Source of the DNA: Streptomyces diastaticus subsp. diastaticus
GTDB lineage: Bacteria > Actinomycetota > Actinomycetes > Streptomycetales > Streptomycetaceae
Direction of reading: 5' to 3'
Length of the DNA: 64,000 nt
Assembly: GCF_011170125.1 (NCBI RefSeq)
Contig: NZ_BLLN01000003.1
Coordinates: 620,001-684,000, forward strand
Shown here: in pieces, positions 45,063-56,590 of the stretch
How the letters are laid out: the number at the start of each line of letters is the position of its first letter
Position numbering within the stretch: the first letter of the stretch is position 1
Position numbers and translations under genes: made by a program
Notes under the pieces: model-generated
What the model saw: the letters and a program-made list of their open reading frames with translations, nothing else
The model's database searches: none
Told to the model about the DNA's origin: nothing

Positions 45063-46259
45063 TCATCCCCCCGGAGTGCCTCCGTCCCCCGGTACGAGCC
45101 GCCCGGCGAGTTCCACCAGATCGGTCCCGGCCAGCCAGGGCAGCGCACACCCCGACAACGTCCGGCACGCCTGCCGCCAGCTCTCCGGCAGGGCCGAGGG
45201 GCCCGCGAGCGCGCCGGTGAGCGCGCCGGTCAGCGCGGGCGCCGAGTCGGCCACCCGGGACAGGCAGGCGGCCGCCGGGACCGCGACCGCCGGGGAGCCG
45301 TCCGCCGCCACCGCGAGGGCGAGCGCCACGGGCACCGTCTCGGCGGCGGCGATCCCGTAGCTGTAGACGTGGTCGACGATCCGGTGCTCCAGCAGCGGCA
45401 CCAGCCCGAACGCGCCGCCGGTGTCGCGGGCCCGCCGGGCGAGGCCGAGCGCCTGCCGGGCATTGCGCCCGATCTCGGTGGCGGCGGGCAACTGGGCGAG
45501 GGCGAGCCGGGCCGCCTCCTGGGGCCCGGCGCCTGCGAGCGCACCCGCCAGCGCCGCCGCCATCGCCCGTGCCCCGTGCACGCCGTCACCGTCCTGGGTG
45601 TAGCGGGCGTCGAACTCGGCGAGGTCGGCGGCGGCCGCCGGATCACCCGGACGGGCCAGTGCGAGCACACAGGCCCGGACGCAGGCGGCGTCGTCGAAGT
45701 AGTGCGGGTTGTCGTGGCCGGTGGCGGGCGGGCCGAGGCCCGCCGCGAGGTTGCCGAGCCCCGCGCGGACCGAGATGCGGGCCCGCAGCGGCAGCACCGC
45801 CGACTCGACCTCGGGGGCGTCGGCGGACGCCTCGGCCACCTCGGCGGCCAGCCGCCGCCAGGCGGCGTCGACGGCGGCCCGCACCCCGCCGGCGAGGGCC
45901 GCCCCGGCCACCAGGTTCAGCGCGGTGAAGGCGGCCCACTCGGCGTCGTCGGAGGGGCCGAGCCGCAGCGGTTCGGGCGGCTGGTTGAGGGCGATCGGCA
46001 CCGGCAGGGTCGTGGTCGCGTTCTCCTCGGCGAAGGTGTCCAGCTCCCGGGTGAGCCGCCGGGTCCAGCGTGGCATCCGGGCCGCCCGGTGCCGGGCGGC
46101 GGGCCAGCCCGCGGCGTCCCCCGCGGCGAGGCCCAGCAGCGTCGCCTCGACGCGGGCGGCCAGGTCGGGACCGGCGGCGGCAGGAGCCGGCAGGGGAGCG
46201 GCGGTGACGGCGGGCAGGGCTTCGCCGGGCTCGGGGGCGGGCCCCTCCAGCGGGCTCAC
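45063..46259 (-). CDS. ADP-ribosylglycohydrolase-like protein, divergent second paralogue
   Basis: A 398-residue protein that follows the ARH fold but with weakened motifs. LLGLAAGDAAGWP (41-53) is recognisable. The first metal motif is PSDDAEW at 102-108. The C-terminal motif is SRVADSAPALTG, where the first Gly and first Asp of GxDxDS are lost. It may have altered metal binding, be inactive, or assist the other paralogues. The GTG start overlaps the first paralogue's stop (GTGA). Its length and neighbours argue for retention, not decay: the frame is intact. Confidence 0.87.
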   Translation of the reverse strand: MSPLEGPAPEPGEALPAVTAAPLPAPAAAGPDLAARVEATLLGLAAGDAAGWPAARHRAARMPRWTRRLTRELDTFAEENATTTLPVPIALNQPPEPLRLGPSDDAEWAAFTALNLVAGAALAGGVRAAVDAAWRRLAAEVAEASADAPEVESAVLPLRARISVRAGLGNLAAGLGPPATGHDNPHYFDDAACVRACVLALARPGDPAAAADLAEFDARYTQDGDGVHGARAMAAALAGALAGAGPQEAARLALAQLPAATEIGRNARQALGLARRARDTGGAFGLVPLLEHRIVDHVYSYGIAAAETVPVALALAVAADGSPAVAVPAAACLSRVADSAPALTGALTGALAGPSALPESWRQACRTLSGCALPWLAGTDLVELAGRLVPGDGGTPGG

Positions 46260-47404
46260 GGCCGGGCTCCGGCCGGGGTGCGGCCGGCCGCCGGCTCTGG
46301 GGCGGGCCCGGTCGAAGCGCGCGCGCCGAGCCGCCGCAGCGCCCGGTCGGCGCGGCCCGCGAGCGCCTCCTCGGGCAGGTCGGGGCAGTGTCCGACGGGG
46401 GAGTGGCGGGCCGGTTCCTCCGGGTCGGGGGTGAGGAGGTCGGCGACGTCCAGGACGTGCAGGCCCGCCATGGACGGCAGGCAGGAGCCCCGTACCGGCC
46501 CGATCCGCGCGGCCCACTCGGCGGGGACCGCCGCCGCCCCGCCCAGCGCCCCGGCGAGTGCCCCGGCCACGGCGGCGGTGGTGTCGGCGTCACGGCCCAT
46601 GTTGACGGCGGTCAGCACGGCGGCCGGGAAGACCCCGCGGGCGGCGGCCAGCGCCCCGAAGGCGAGGCCGACCGCCTCGGGGGCGAGGTCGGTCCACGGG
46701 TAGCCGCCGATCACCACGGCCGAGCGGACCGCCCGCTCGCCCCGGTCGGCGGCGGCCACCGCCCGCCTGAGCGAACGGGCCGTCCACGAGTCGTCGGGGA
46801 CCACCGACAGGGCGGCGGTCACCACGCCGTCGGTGCTCGCGCCGCCCATCGCCGCCGCGACCCCGGCGGCGACGGCCTGGCCGCCGTAGATGCCCTCGCC
46901 CTCGTGGCTGACGCCGCCGTCGACGGCGACCAGCCGGGCCGCCTCCTCGGGCCGGCCCGCCGCGAAGACGCCGAACGGGGCCGCGCGCATCGCCAGGCCG
47001 TCGCTCCAGGCGTGCCGGTGCTGGGCGGTGATCGGGGCGGTCAGGCCGCGCCGCAGGTTCTCCAGGGTGCCGCGCTCGCTGAACCCGGCGCCCCGGAACG
47101 GCCCCTCGTCGAGGTCGGCGATCCACCGGTGCCAGGCCGCCTCCACCCGGGCGGTGGTCAGCCCCGAGCCGTACCGGGCGAGGAGCAGCCCGGAGAAGAT
47201 CGCGTACTCGGTGTCGTCGGTCCCGGCCGGGTGCTCGGCGACGTATCCGGTGATGCGGCCCCAGCGGCGGCGGATCTCGGAGGGCTTCAGGTTCTCTGCC
47301 GGGGCGCCCAGCGCGTCGCCGACGGCCAGGCCGAGCAGGGCGCCCCGGCCCCGCTCGCGCAGGGCGGCGGGGAGCGGGAGGGTCGGGCGGGTCGGTGCCA
47401 CCAT
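46256..47404 (-). CDS. ADP-ribosylglycohydrolase family protein, first paralogue
   Basis: A 382-residue ARH/DraG protein and the first gene of the operon. ATG 47404 has GAGAGG seven bases upstream. Motifs are complete: GLAVGDALGAPAENL at 25-39, AGTDDTEYA at 60-68 and NMGRDADTTAAVAG near 268-281. It should hydrolyse a ribosyl bond with two Mg2+. The AENLKP and GRITGY sections recall bacterial members that act on small molecules instead of on nitrogenase reductase. The gene starts a chain of seven genes with 4-base overlaps at five of six junctions. Confidence 0.93.
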   Translation of the reverse strand: MVAPTRPTLPLPAALRERGRGALLGLAVGDALGAPAENLKPSEIRRRWGRITGYVAEHPAGTDDTEYAIFSGLLLARYGSGLTTARVEAAWHRWIADLDEGPFRGAGFSERGTLENLRRGLTAPITAQHRHAWSDGLAMRAAPFGVFAAGRPEEAARLVAVDGGVSHEGEGIYGGQAVAAGVAAAMGGASTDGVVTAALSVVPDDSWTARSLRRAVAAADRGERAVRSAVVIGGYPWTDLAPEAVGLAFGALAAARGVFPAAVLTAVNMGRDADTTAAVAGALAGALGGAAAVPAEWAARIGPVRGSCLPSMAGLHVLDVADLLTPDPEEPARHSPVGHCPDLPEEALAGRADRALRRLGARASTGPAPEPAAGRTPAGARP

Positions 47405-47781
47405 CGCGGGCCTCTCTGGGACGGGCCGCGCGGACCGGGGACCGGGCCGGCGGGCATCGCGGGCTTCGTGGCCTGTCAGGGACGGCCGCCGCGCCCCGGG
47501 TCCTCGCCGGGAGGGCGGGCGTGGCGGCGGGTCCTGGGCGATGTGTGCCACGCGGGCCGCACCCCTGCCGCGCACGGCGCCTGTTTCTCACTCCTTCGGC
47601 ACCTTCCCGGGGTGCGTACGGCCGCCCGCCGCCAGGTGGCCGGCTGGTCACCGTGCGTACGGAAGCGCAGGTAAGTACGGCCTTCCTTGCTGGCAGGCGG
47701 CGATTTTCGAGCGTACTTTCGATCATGTGAGGGCCGGGTGGCACCAGGGACGCCCGGCCGGCGAGAGAGGGGCTCACGGCA
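47405..47781. promoter_or_regulatory. Divergent promoter region, ARH operon and VIT1-like gene
   Basis: This 377-base gap holds no gene. From 47605 to 47730 it is AT-richer than its surroundings. It contains GTGCGTACGG twice (47612-47621 and 47653-47662) and TTTCGA twice (47705-47710 and 47717-47722). These direct repeats are candidate regulator sites. No convincing iron box or other named operator was found. Confidence 0.4.
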
Positions 47782-48513
47782 GTGGCGTTCATCGACAACG
47801 AGGCGGCGCTCCACGGGGCGCACCGGGACAACCACACCCATCGCGACGTCAACGGCGGCTGGCTGCGGCCCGCGGTGTTCGGCGCGATGGACGGCCTGGT
47901 CTCCAACCTCGCGCTGATCACGGGCGTGGCCGGCGGCTCGGTGGCGCAGCAGACGATCGTGCTGACCGGCCTGGCGGGGCTCGCCGCCGGCGCGTTCTCG
48001 ATGGCCGCGGGGGAGTACACCTCGGTCGCCTCCCAGCGGGAGCTGGTCGAGGCGGAGGTCGCCGTGGAGCGCCGTGAGCTGCGCCGGCACCCCCGCGACG
48101 AGGAGGCGGAGCTGGCCGGGCTGTACGTCTCGCGCGGCGTCGAGCCGAAGCTCGCCCGCGAGGTGGCGCGGCAGCTCTCGGCCGACCCGGAGCAGGCGCT
48201 GGAGATCCACGCCCGCGAGGAACTGGGCGTCGACCCGGGTGACCTGCCCTCGCCGACGGTGGCCGCCGTCTCGTCGTTCGGGGCGTTCGCGGTGGGCGCG
48301 CTGCTGCCGGTGCTGCCGTACCTGCTGGGGACGGACGCGCTGTGGCCGTCCGTGGCGCTGGCGCTGGCCGGGCTGTTCGGCTGCGGGGCGCTGGTGGCCC
48401 GGGTGACGGCGCGCCCCTGGTGGTTCAGCGGGCTGCGCCAGCTGGCTCTCGGTGCCGCCGCCGCCGGTGTGACGTACCTCCTGGGCAGCCTTTTCGGCGC
48501 GAGCCTGGGGTGA
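47782..48513 (+). CDS. VIT1/CCC1-family transporter
   Basis: A 243-residue membrane protein starting at GTG 47782 after a GAGAGAGGGG ribosome binding site. The first helix holds RPAVFGAMDGLVSNLALITGVAGG and the second AGAFSMAAGEYTSVASQRE, the diagnostic blocks of the plant/yeast vacuolar iron transporter family. A charged, Glu/Arg-rich loop (about 85-150) forms the cytoplasmic metal-binding region. Three more helices follow. Homologues move Fe2+ or Mn2+, usually out of the cytosol. It is divergent from the ARH operon and 292 bases before gltB. Confidence 0.9.
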   Translation: MAFIDNEAALHGAHRDNHTHRDVNGGWLRPAVFGAMDGLVSNLALITGVAGGSVAQQTIVLTGLAGLAAGAFSMAAGEYTSVASQRELVEAEVAVERRELRRHPRDEEAELAGLYVSRGVEPKLAREVARQLSADPEQALEIHAREELGVDPGDLPSPTVAAVSSFGAFAVGALLPVLPYLLGTDALWPSVALALAGLFGCGALVARVTARPWWFSGLRQLALGAAAAGVTYLLGSLFGASLG

Positions 48514-48543
48514 GCCGGTATGCGGGAGCCCGCATAGTATTTC

Positions 48544-48570
48544 GTTACCCGGCGGTTTCAATTGTTTGAC
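48544..48570 (-). promoter_or_regulatory. Possible GlnR-binding site upstream of gltB
   Basis: Read on the minus strand, the order is GTCAA, 6 bases, GAAAC, 6 bases, GTAAC. This matches the gTnAC-n6-GaAAC spacing of GlnR half-sites known from Streptomyces nitrogen genes. A second weaker pair, GTAAC-n6-AAAAT, lies at 48725-48740, about 66 bases before gltB. The whole 292-base region is AT-richer than the genome, as expected for a promoter. Confidence 0.5.
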
Positions 48571-48805
48571 GACGGGGCATGAGCCGTACGCGCCGCGGGC
48601 AAGGAAGCCCCTCGCGTCCGGACCCGAGGTGTCGAACCGCCGCGCAGGTCCCTCCTGGTCACCCAGCTCCGCGGTGTCCGCATGATGGAACGGGTCATCC
48701 GTTTACCGAGATGCGTCTCATCATGTAACTTGCTGAAAATTTCGCAGAGGGCCAACGTCGTCCCTCGGCACCTTGCATATGCCACTGACGACGACGGGAG
48801 AGCCG

Positions 48806-53408
<4,603 letters not shown>

Positions 53409-53416
<8 letters not shown>

Positions 53417-54869
53417 CCCGAAGGGCTTTCTCACCACCGGCCGCGAGGTCGCGCGGTCCCGCCCCGTCGAGGAGCGGGTCCGCGACTTCAAGGAGGTTCA
53501 CGTCCCCGGCTCCCTGCTGCCGATCATCTCCCAGCAGGCGTCCCGGTGCATGGACTGCGGCATCCCGTTCTGCCACAACGGCTGCCCGCTCGGGAACCTC
53601 ATCCCCGAGTGGAACGACTACGCCTACCGCGAGGACTGGCAGGCCGCCGGCGAGCGGCTGCACGCGACCAACAACTTCCCGGAGTTCACCGGCCGCCTCT
53701 GCCCGGCCCCCTGCGAGTCGGCCTGCGTGCTCGGCATCAACCAGCCGCCCGTCACCATCAAGAACGTCGAAGTCTCGATCATCGACAAGGCGTGGGAGAG
53801 CGGCACCGTCCTCCCGCAGGCCCCCGAGCGCCTCTCCGGCAAGACCGTCGCCGTGATCGGCTCGGGCCCGGCCGGGCTCGCCGCCGCCCAGCAGCTCACC
53901 CGCGCCGGGCACACCGTCGCCGTCTACGAGCGCGCCGACCGTGTCGGAGGCCTCCTGCGGTACGGCATCCCCGAGTTCAAGATGGAGAAGCGGCACATCA
54001 ACCGCCGCATAGAGCAGATGCGCGCGGAGGGCACCAAGTTCCGCACCGGCGTGGAGATCGGCCGCGACATGCCCGCCGACGCGCTGCGCCGCCGCTACGA
54101 CGCCGTGGTCGTCGCCGCCGGCGCCACCACCGCCCGCGACCTGCCCGTCCCCGGCCGCGAACTGAACGGCATCCACCAGGCGATGGAGTACCTGCCGCTC
54201 TCCAACAAGGTGCAGGAGGGCGACTACGTCTCCCCTCCGATCACCGCCGAGGGCAAGCACGTCGTCGTCATCGGCGGCGGCGACACCGGTGCCGACTGCG
54301 TGGGCACCGCCCACCGCCAGGGCGCGGCCTCCGTCACCCAGCTGGAGATCATGCCCCGCCCGGGCGAGGAGCGGAACCCGAACCAGCCCTGGCCGACCTT
54401 CCCCATGCTCTACAAGGTCACCTCCGCCCACGAGGAGGGCGGCGAGCGGGTCTACTCCGTCTCCACCACCCACTTCGAGGGCGACGAGAAGGGCGACGTC
54501 CAGTGGCTCCACCTCGCCGAGGTCGAGTTCAAGGACGGCAAGCCGGCGCGGAAGCCCGGCACCGAGCGGAAGATCCCGGCCCAGCTGGTCACCCTCGCGA
54601 TGGGCTTCACCGGCACCGACCAGGAGAACGGCCTCGTCTCCCAGTTCGGTCTGGAACTGGACGCGCGCGGCAACATCGCCCGCGACGACCACTACGAGAC
54701 CAACGTCCCCGGGGTCTTCGTCGCCGGTGACGCCGGGCGCGGCCAGTCGCTGATCGTCTGGGCCATCGCCGAGGGCCGCTCCGCCGCCCGCGGCGTGGAC
54801 CGTTTCCTCACCGGCGCCAGCACCTTGCACGCCCCCATCCGGCCGACCGACCGGTCCCTGACCGTCTGA
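53409..54869 (+). CDS. gltD: Glutamate synthase small subunit
   Basis: A 486-residue flavoprotein that passes electrons from NADPH to GltB. N-terminal Cys clusters [17 protein letters not shown] and CPAPCESAC hold two 4Fe-4S centres. FAD binds at [15 protein letters not shown] and NADPH at [13 protein letters not shown], and the C-terminal [22 protein letters not shown] closes the FAD site. The ATG lies inside the last codons of gltB (8-base overlap), so the two are coupled. A run of nine C bases and then a hairpin follow. Confidence 0.98.
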
Positions 54870-54977
54870 CCGGACCGGCCCCCCCCCGCCGCCGACCCGG
54901 CGAGGAGGGGCCGGTAGCCTCACCAGGCACCCTCAGCGGTGCCCCCACCTGTTCCGTACAAAGGCGTGCGGATCTGA

Positions 54978-55024
54978 ACGCGGCGCCCGCCCGTCCCCGA
55001 CCGGACACCTGGCGGGCGCCGCGT
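54978..55024. terminator. Bidirectional terminator between gltD and the chitosanase gene
   Basis: ACGCGGCGCCCGCC (54978-54991) pairs with its complement at 55011-55024 around a 19-base loop. It lies between two convergent genes. Confidence 0.7.
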
Positions 55025-55041
55025 GTCTCCCCGGGCCCGGT

Positions 55042-55965
55042 TCATCCGGCGACGTGGAACCGCTCCCCGTAGATCTCCCAGCTCAGCGGCGTCGAGAGCG
55101 TCAGGTTGCCGTTCCGCAGGAAGACCCGCTGGGCGGTGTCGATGCGGGAGGTGTCCCGCTGGAACCGCTTGCCCTCGCGGATCACCGCACGCCGCGCGTC
55201 GAGGAACGCCTCCAGGTACGCCCGCTCGTCGCCGCCCGCCGCCTTCGTCTCCGCCTTCTTCAGAGCCGCCGCACGGACGCCGTAGAAACTGTCGGCGCCC
55301 TTGCCGGGACCGTGCAGCAGCATCGCGTCGTAGTAGACGAACTGGCCCAGCGTCCCCAGGCCGTCGATCTTCGCCATCCGCACCGCCGGCGCGAAGTACC
55401 GCTCGTCGCGCTCCCGCTCCTGTGCCGTCCGGAACGCCGGGACCTCCGCCTCCGCCTCCCACGCCTCGGTGAAGCCCTCCAGCCCCGCCAGGGAGTCCGA
55501 GCCGTCCACCTCGCGCAGCGCCGGCAGGTAGCGGGCGAGGCCGTTGTCCGGGTGGTCCTTCGTGTACCGCTCGACCAGGCCCAGCAGATCGTGGGTGCCG
55601 GTGCAGAAACCGGCGATGCCCGCCGTGTAGCCGCGCCCGTCCTCCAGGTCCTCGATGTAGCCGTAGAGGGTGCGCCACTTCAGCGTCGAGTTGTCGGCGC
55701 TCGCCACCAGCTGGAGGGCCAGCTCCTTCTTGCCGGGCGCGGCGAGGCCGGCGGGCATGGCGGCGATCCGCTCCTCCGTCTCACGGTCCGCCTCGTCGGC
55801 GTCGCCGTCCCCGGCCGCGCCGTCGTCCGCACCGCGCGCCGCGGCCGGCGCCGAGGGGCCCGACTCGCCGGGTACGCGGCCCGCGTCGGGGTCCGGGCTG
55901 AGGAGGAAGACCGCCGCCGTCGCCAGCGGGGCGAGAGCGAGCACCACACAACCAACACGCTTCAT
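55042..55965 (-). CDS. GH46 chitosanase with Asp at the catalytic acid position
   Basis: A 307-residue exported protein starting at ATG 55965. Residues 1-22 are a signal peptide or anchor and an acidic linker follows (about 24-65). The rest aligns along its whole length with Streptomyces GH46 chitosanase (N174 type). YIEDLEDGRGYTAGIAGF holds Asp109, equal to the catalytic base Asp40, and Thr114, equal to Thr45. The acid/base Glu22 of N174 (in SAENSS) is Asp91 here (in SADNST). QFVYYDAMLLHGPG and FLDARRA are conserved. A TACGCT box seven bases upstream suggests a leaderless gene. It may have low activity or a different substrate. Confidence 0.92.
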   Translation of the reverse strand: MKRVGCVVLALAPLATAAVFLLSPDPDAGRVPGESGPSAPAAARGADDGAAGDGDADEADRETEERIAAMPAGLAAPGKKELALQLVASADNSTLKWRTLYGYIEDLEDGRGYTAGIAGFCTGTHDLLGLVERYTKDHPDNGLARYLPALREVDGSDSLAGLEGFTEAWEAEAEVPAFRTAQERERDERYFAPAVRMAKIDGLGTLGQFVYYDAMLLHGPGKGADSFYGVRAAALKKAETKAAGGDERAYLEAFLDARRAVIREGKRFQRDTSRIDTAQRVFLRNGNLTLSTPLSWEIYGERFHVAG

Positions 55966-55972
55966 CCGCCCA

Positions 55973-55978
55973 AGCGTA
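55973..55978 (-). promoter_or_regulatory. -10 box of the chitosanase gene
   Basis: TACGCT on the minus strand lies seven bases before the ATG, with no ribosome binding site. Confidence 0.4.
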
Positions 55979-56103
55979 CGGACCCTCACCCGTCCGGCCG
56001 ACCGCTCCCGGTGATCTTGACCGATCCGGTACGGCGCCCGCGGGCGCCCCGGCCGCGCCGGGCGCCGCTCGCGGCGTCCCGCCGGGAACGGGGCGCACCG
56101 TGT

Positions 56104-56109
56104 TAGGCT
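56104..56109 (+). promoter_or_regulatory. -10 box upstream of the cold-shock gene
   Basis: TAGGCT would start a transcript near 56116. The cold-shock ATG is 183 bases downstream of the box, so any such message has a long leader. No -35 match is obvious. Confidence 0.45.
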
Positions 56110-56115
56110 GGGAGA

Positions 56116-56184
56116 CGTTGCAGTTGTGGTACCCATGATCCTTATGTGCGCCTGACGAGAACTCGCTCAGGCGCATTATTGTTT
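56116..56184 (+). ncRNA. Candidate short leader RNA or sRNA before the cold-shock gene
   Basis: Between the TAGGCT -10 box and a terminator hairpin lies a stretch of about 69 bases with no ribosome binding site and no ORF of note. TGCGCCTGA (56147-56155) pairs with TCAGGCGCA (56167-56175), followed by TTATTGTTT. It could be an independent small RNA or an attenuator controlling the cold-shock gene. The start and end are inferred from sequence only. Confidence 0.45.
56147..56184 (+). terminator. Intrinsic terminator in the cold-shock leader
   Basis: A 9-base-pair perfect stem and an 11-base loop are followed by a U-rich tail (TTATTGTTT). U tracts are rare in this genome, which makes this signal stand out. 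Confidence 0.7.
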
Positions 56185-56292
56185 CCCGGCCCTCCGGCCT
56201 TGCCGGCTCTCCGGTGTGGGGCTCTTTTGTGACACTTCTTCCCGCGGACCCGCGGAAGGAACACCGGCCCCTCAACACCCCAGGGAGTGCAT

Positions 56293-56496
56293 ATGGCCAC
56301 CGGAACCGTGAAGTGGTTCAACGCCGAAAAGGGCTTCGGCTTCATCGAGCAGGACGGCGGCGGCCCCGACGTCTTCGCCCACTACTCCAACATCGCCGGC
56401 CGGGGCTTCCGTGAGCTCCTGGAAGGCCAGAAGGTCACCTTCGACGTCACGCAGGGCCAGAAGGGCCTGCAGGCGGAGAACATCGTCGCCGGCTGA
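56293..56496 (+). CDS. cspA: Cold-shock protein
   Basis: A 67-residue single-domain OB-fold protein. The RNA-binding motifs are KGFGFIEQ (RNP1) and DVFAHYSNI (RNP2), and it begins [16 protein letters not shown] like other Streptomyces Csp proteins. It binds single-stranded RNA or DNA and acts as an RNA chaperone. ATG 56293 follows AGGGAG. The leader has a terminator-like hairpin and a second CCGCGG inverted pair (about 56244-56256). A strong terminator follows at 56522, before the DEAD-box helicase gene, which is a functional partner in many bacteria. Confidence 0.97.
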   Translation: MATGTVKWFNAEKGFGFIEQDGGGPDVFAHYSNIAGRGFRELLEGQKVTFDVTQGQKGLQAENIVAG

Positions 56497-56521
56497 TTCC
56501 AGCCCCGACGCGTACCTCCTG

Positions 56522-56557
56522 ACCGGGGCCCGCACCACGCTCGGTGCGGGCCCCGGT
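56522..56557 (+). terminator. Strong hairpin between cspA and the helicase gene
   Basis: A perfect 15-base-pair stem (56522-56536 with 56543-56557), a 6-base loop ACGCTC and a TTGTG tail lie 25 bases after cspA. It can end the cspA transcript or attenuate read-through into the helicase gene. Confidence 0.85.
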
Positions 56558-56590
56558 TTGTGCTGTCCCCAGGAAGGCAGAGACCGCCCC

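Noticed and set aside
47669..47687. AGGTAAG...CCTTCCT as an iron-regulator (DmdR/IdeR) box before the VIT1-like gene
   Set aside because: Only one half matches the consensus well; the arms agree at 5 of 7 positions and the spacing is off. Too weak to claim.
54879..54887. Run of nine C bases after gltD as a slippage or regulatory site
   Set aside because: It is noncoding and downstream of the stop. It may be a sequencing-prone homopolymer and shows no link to a gene.
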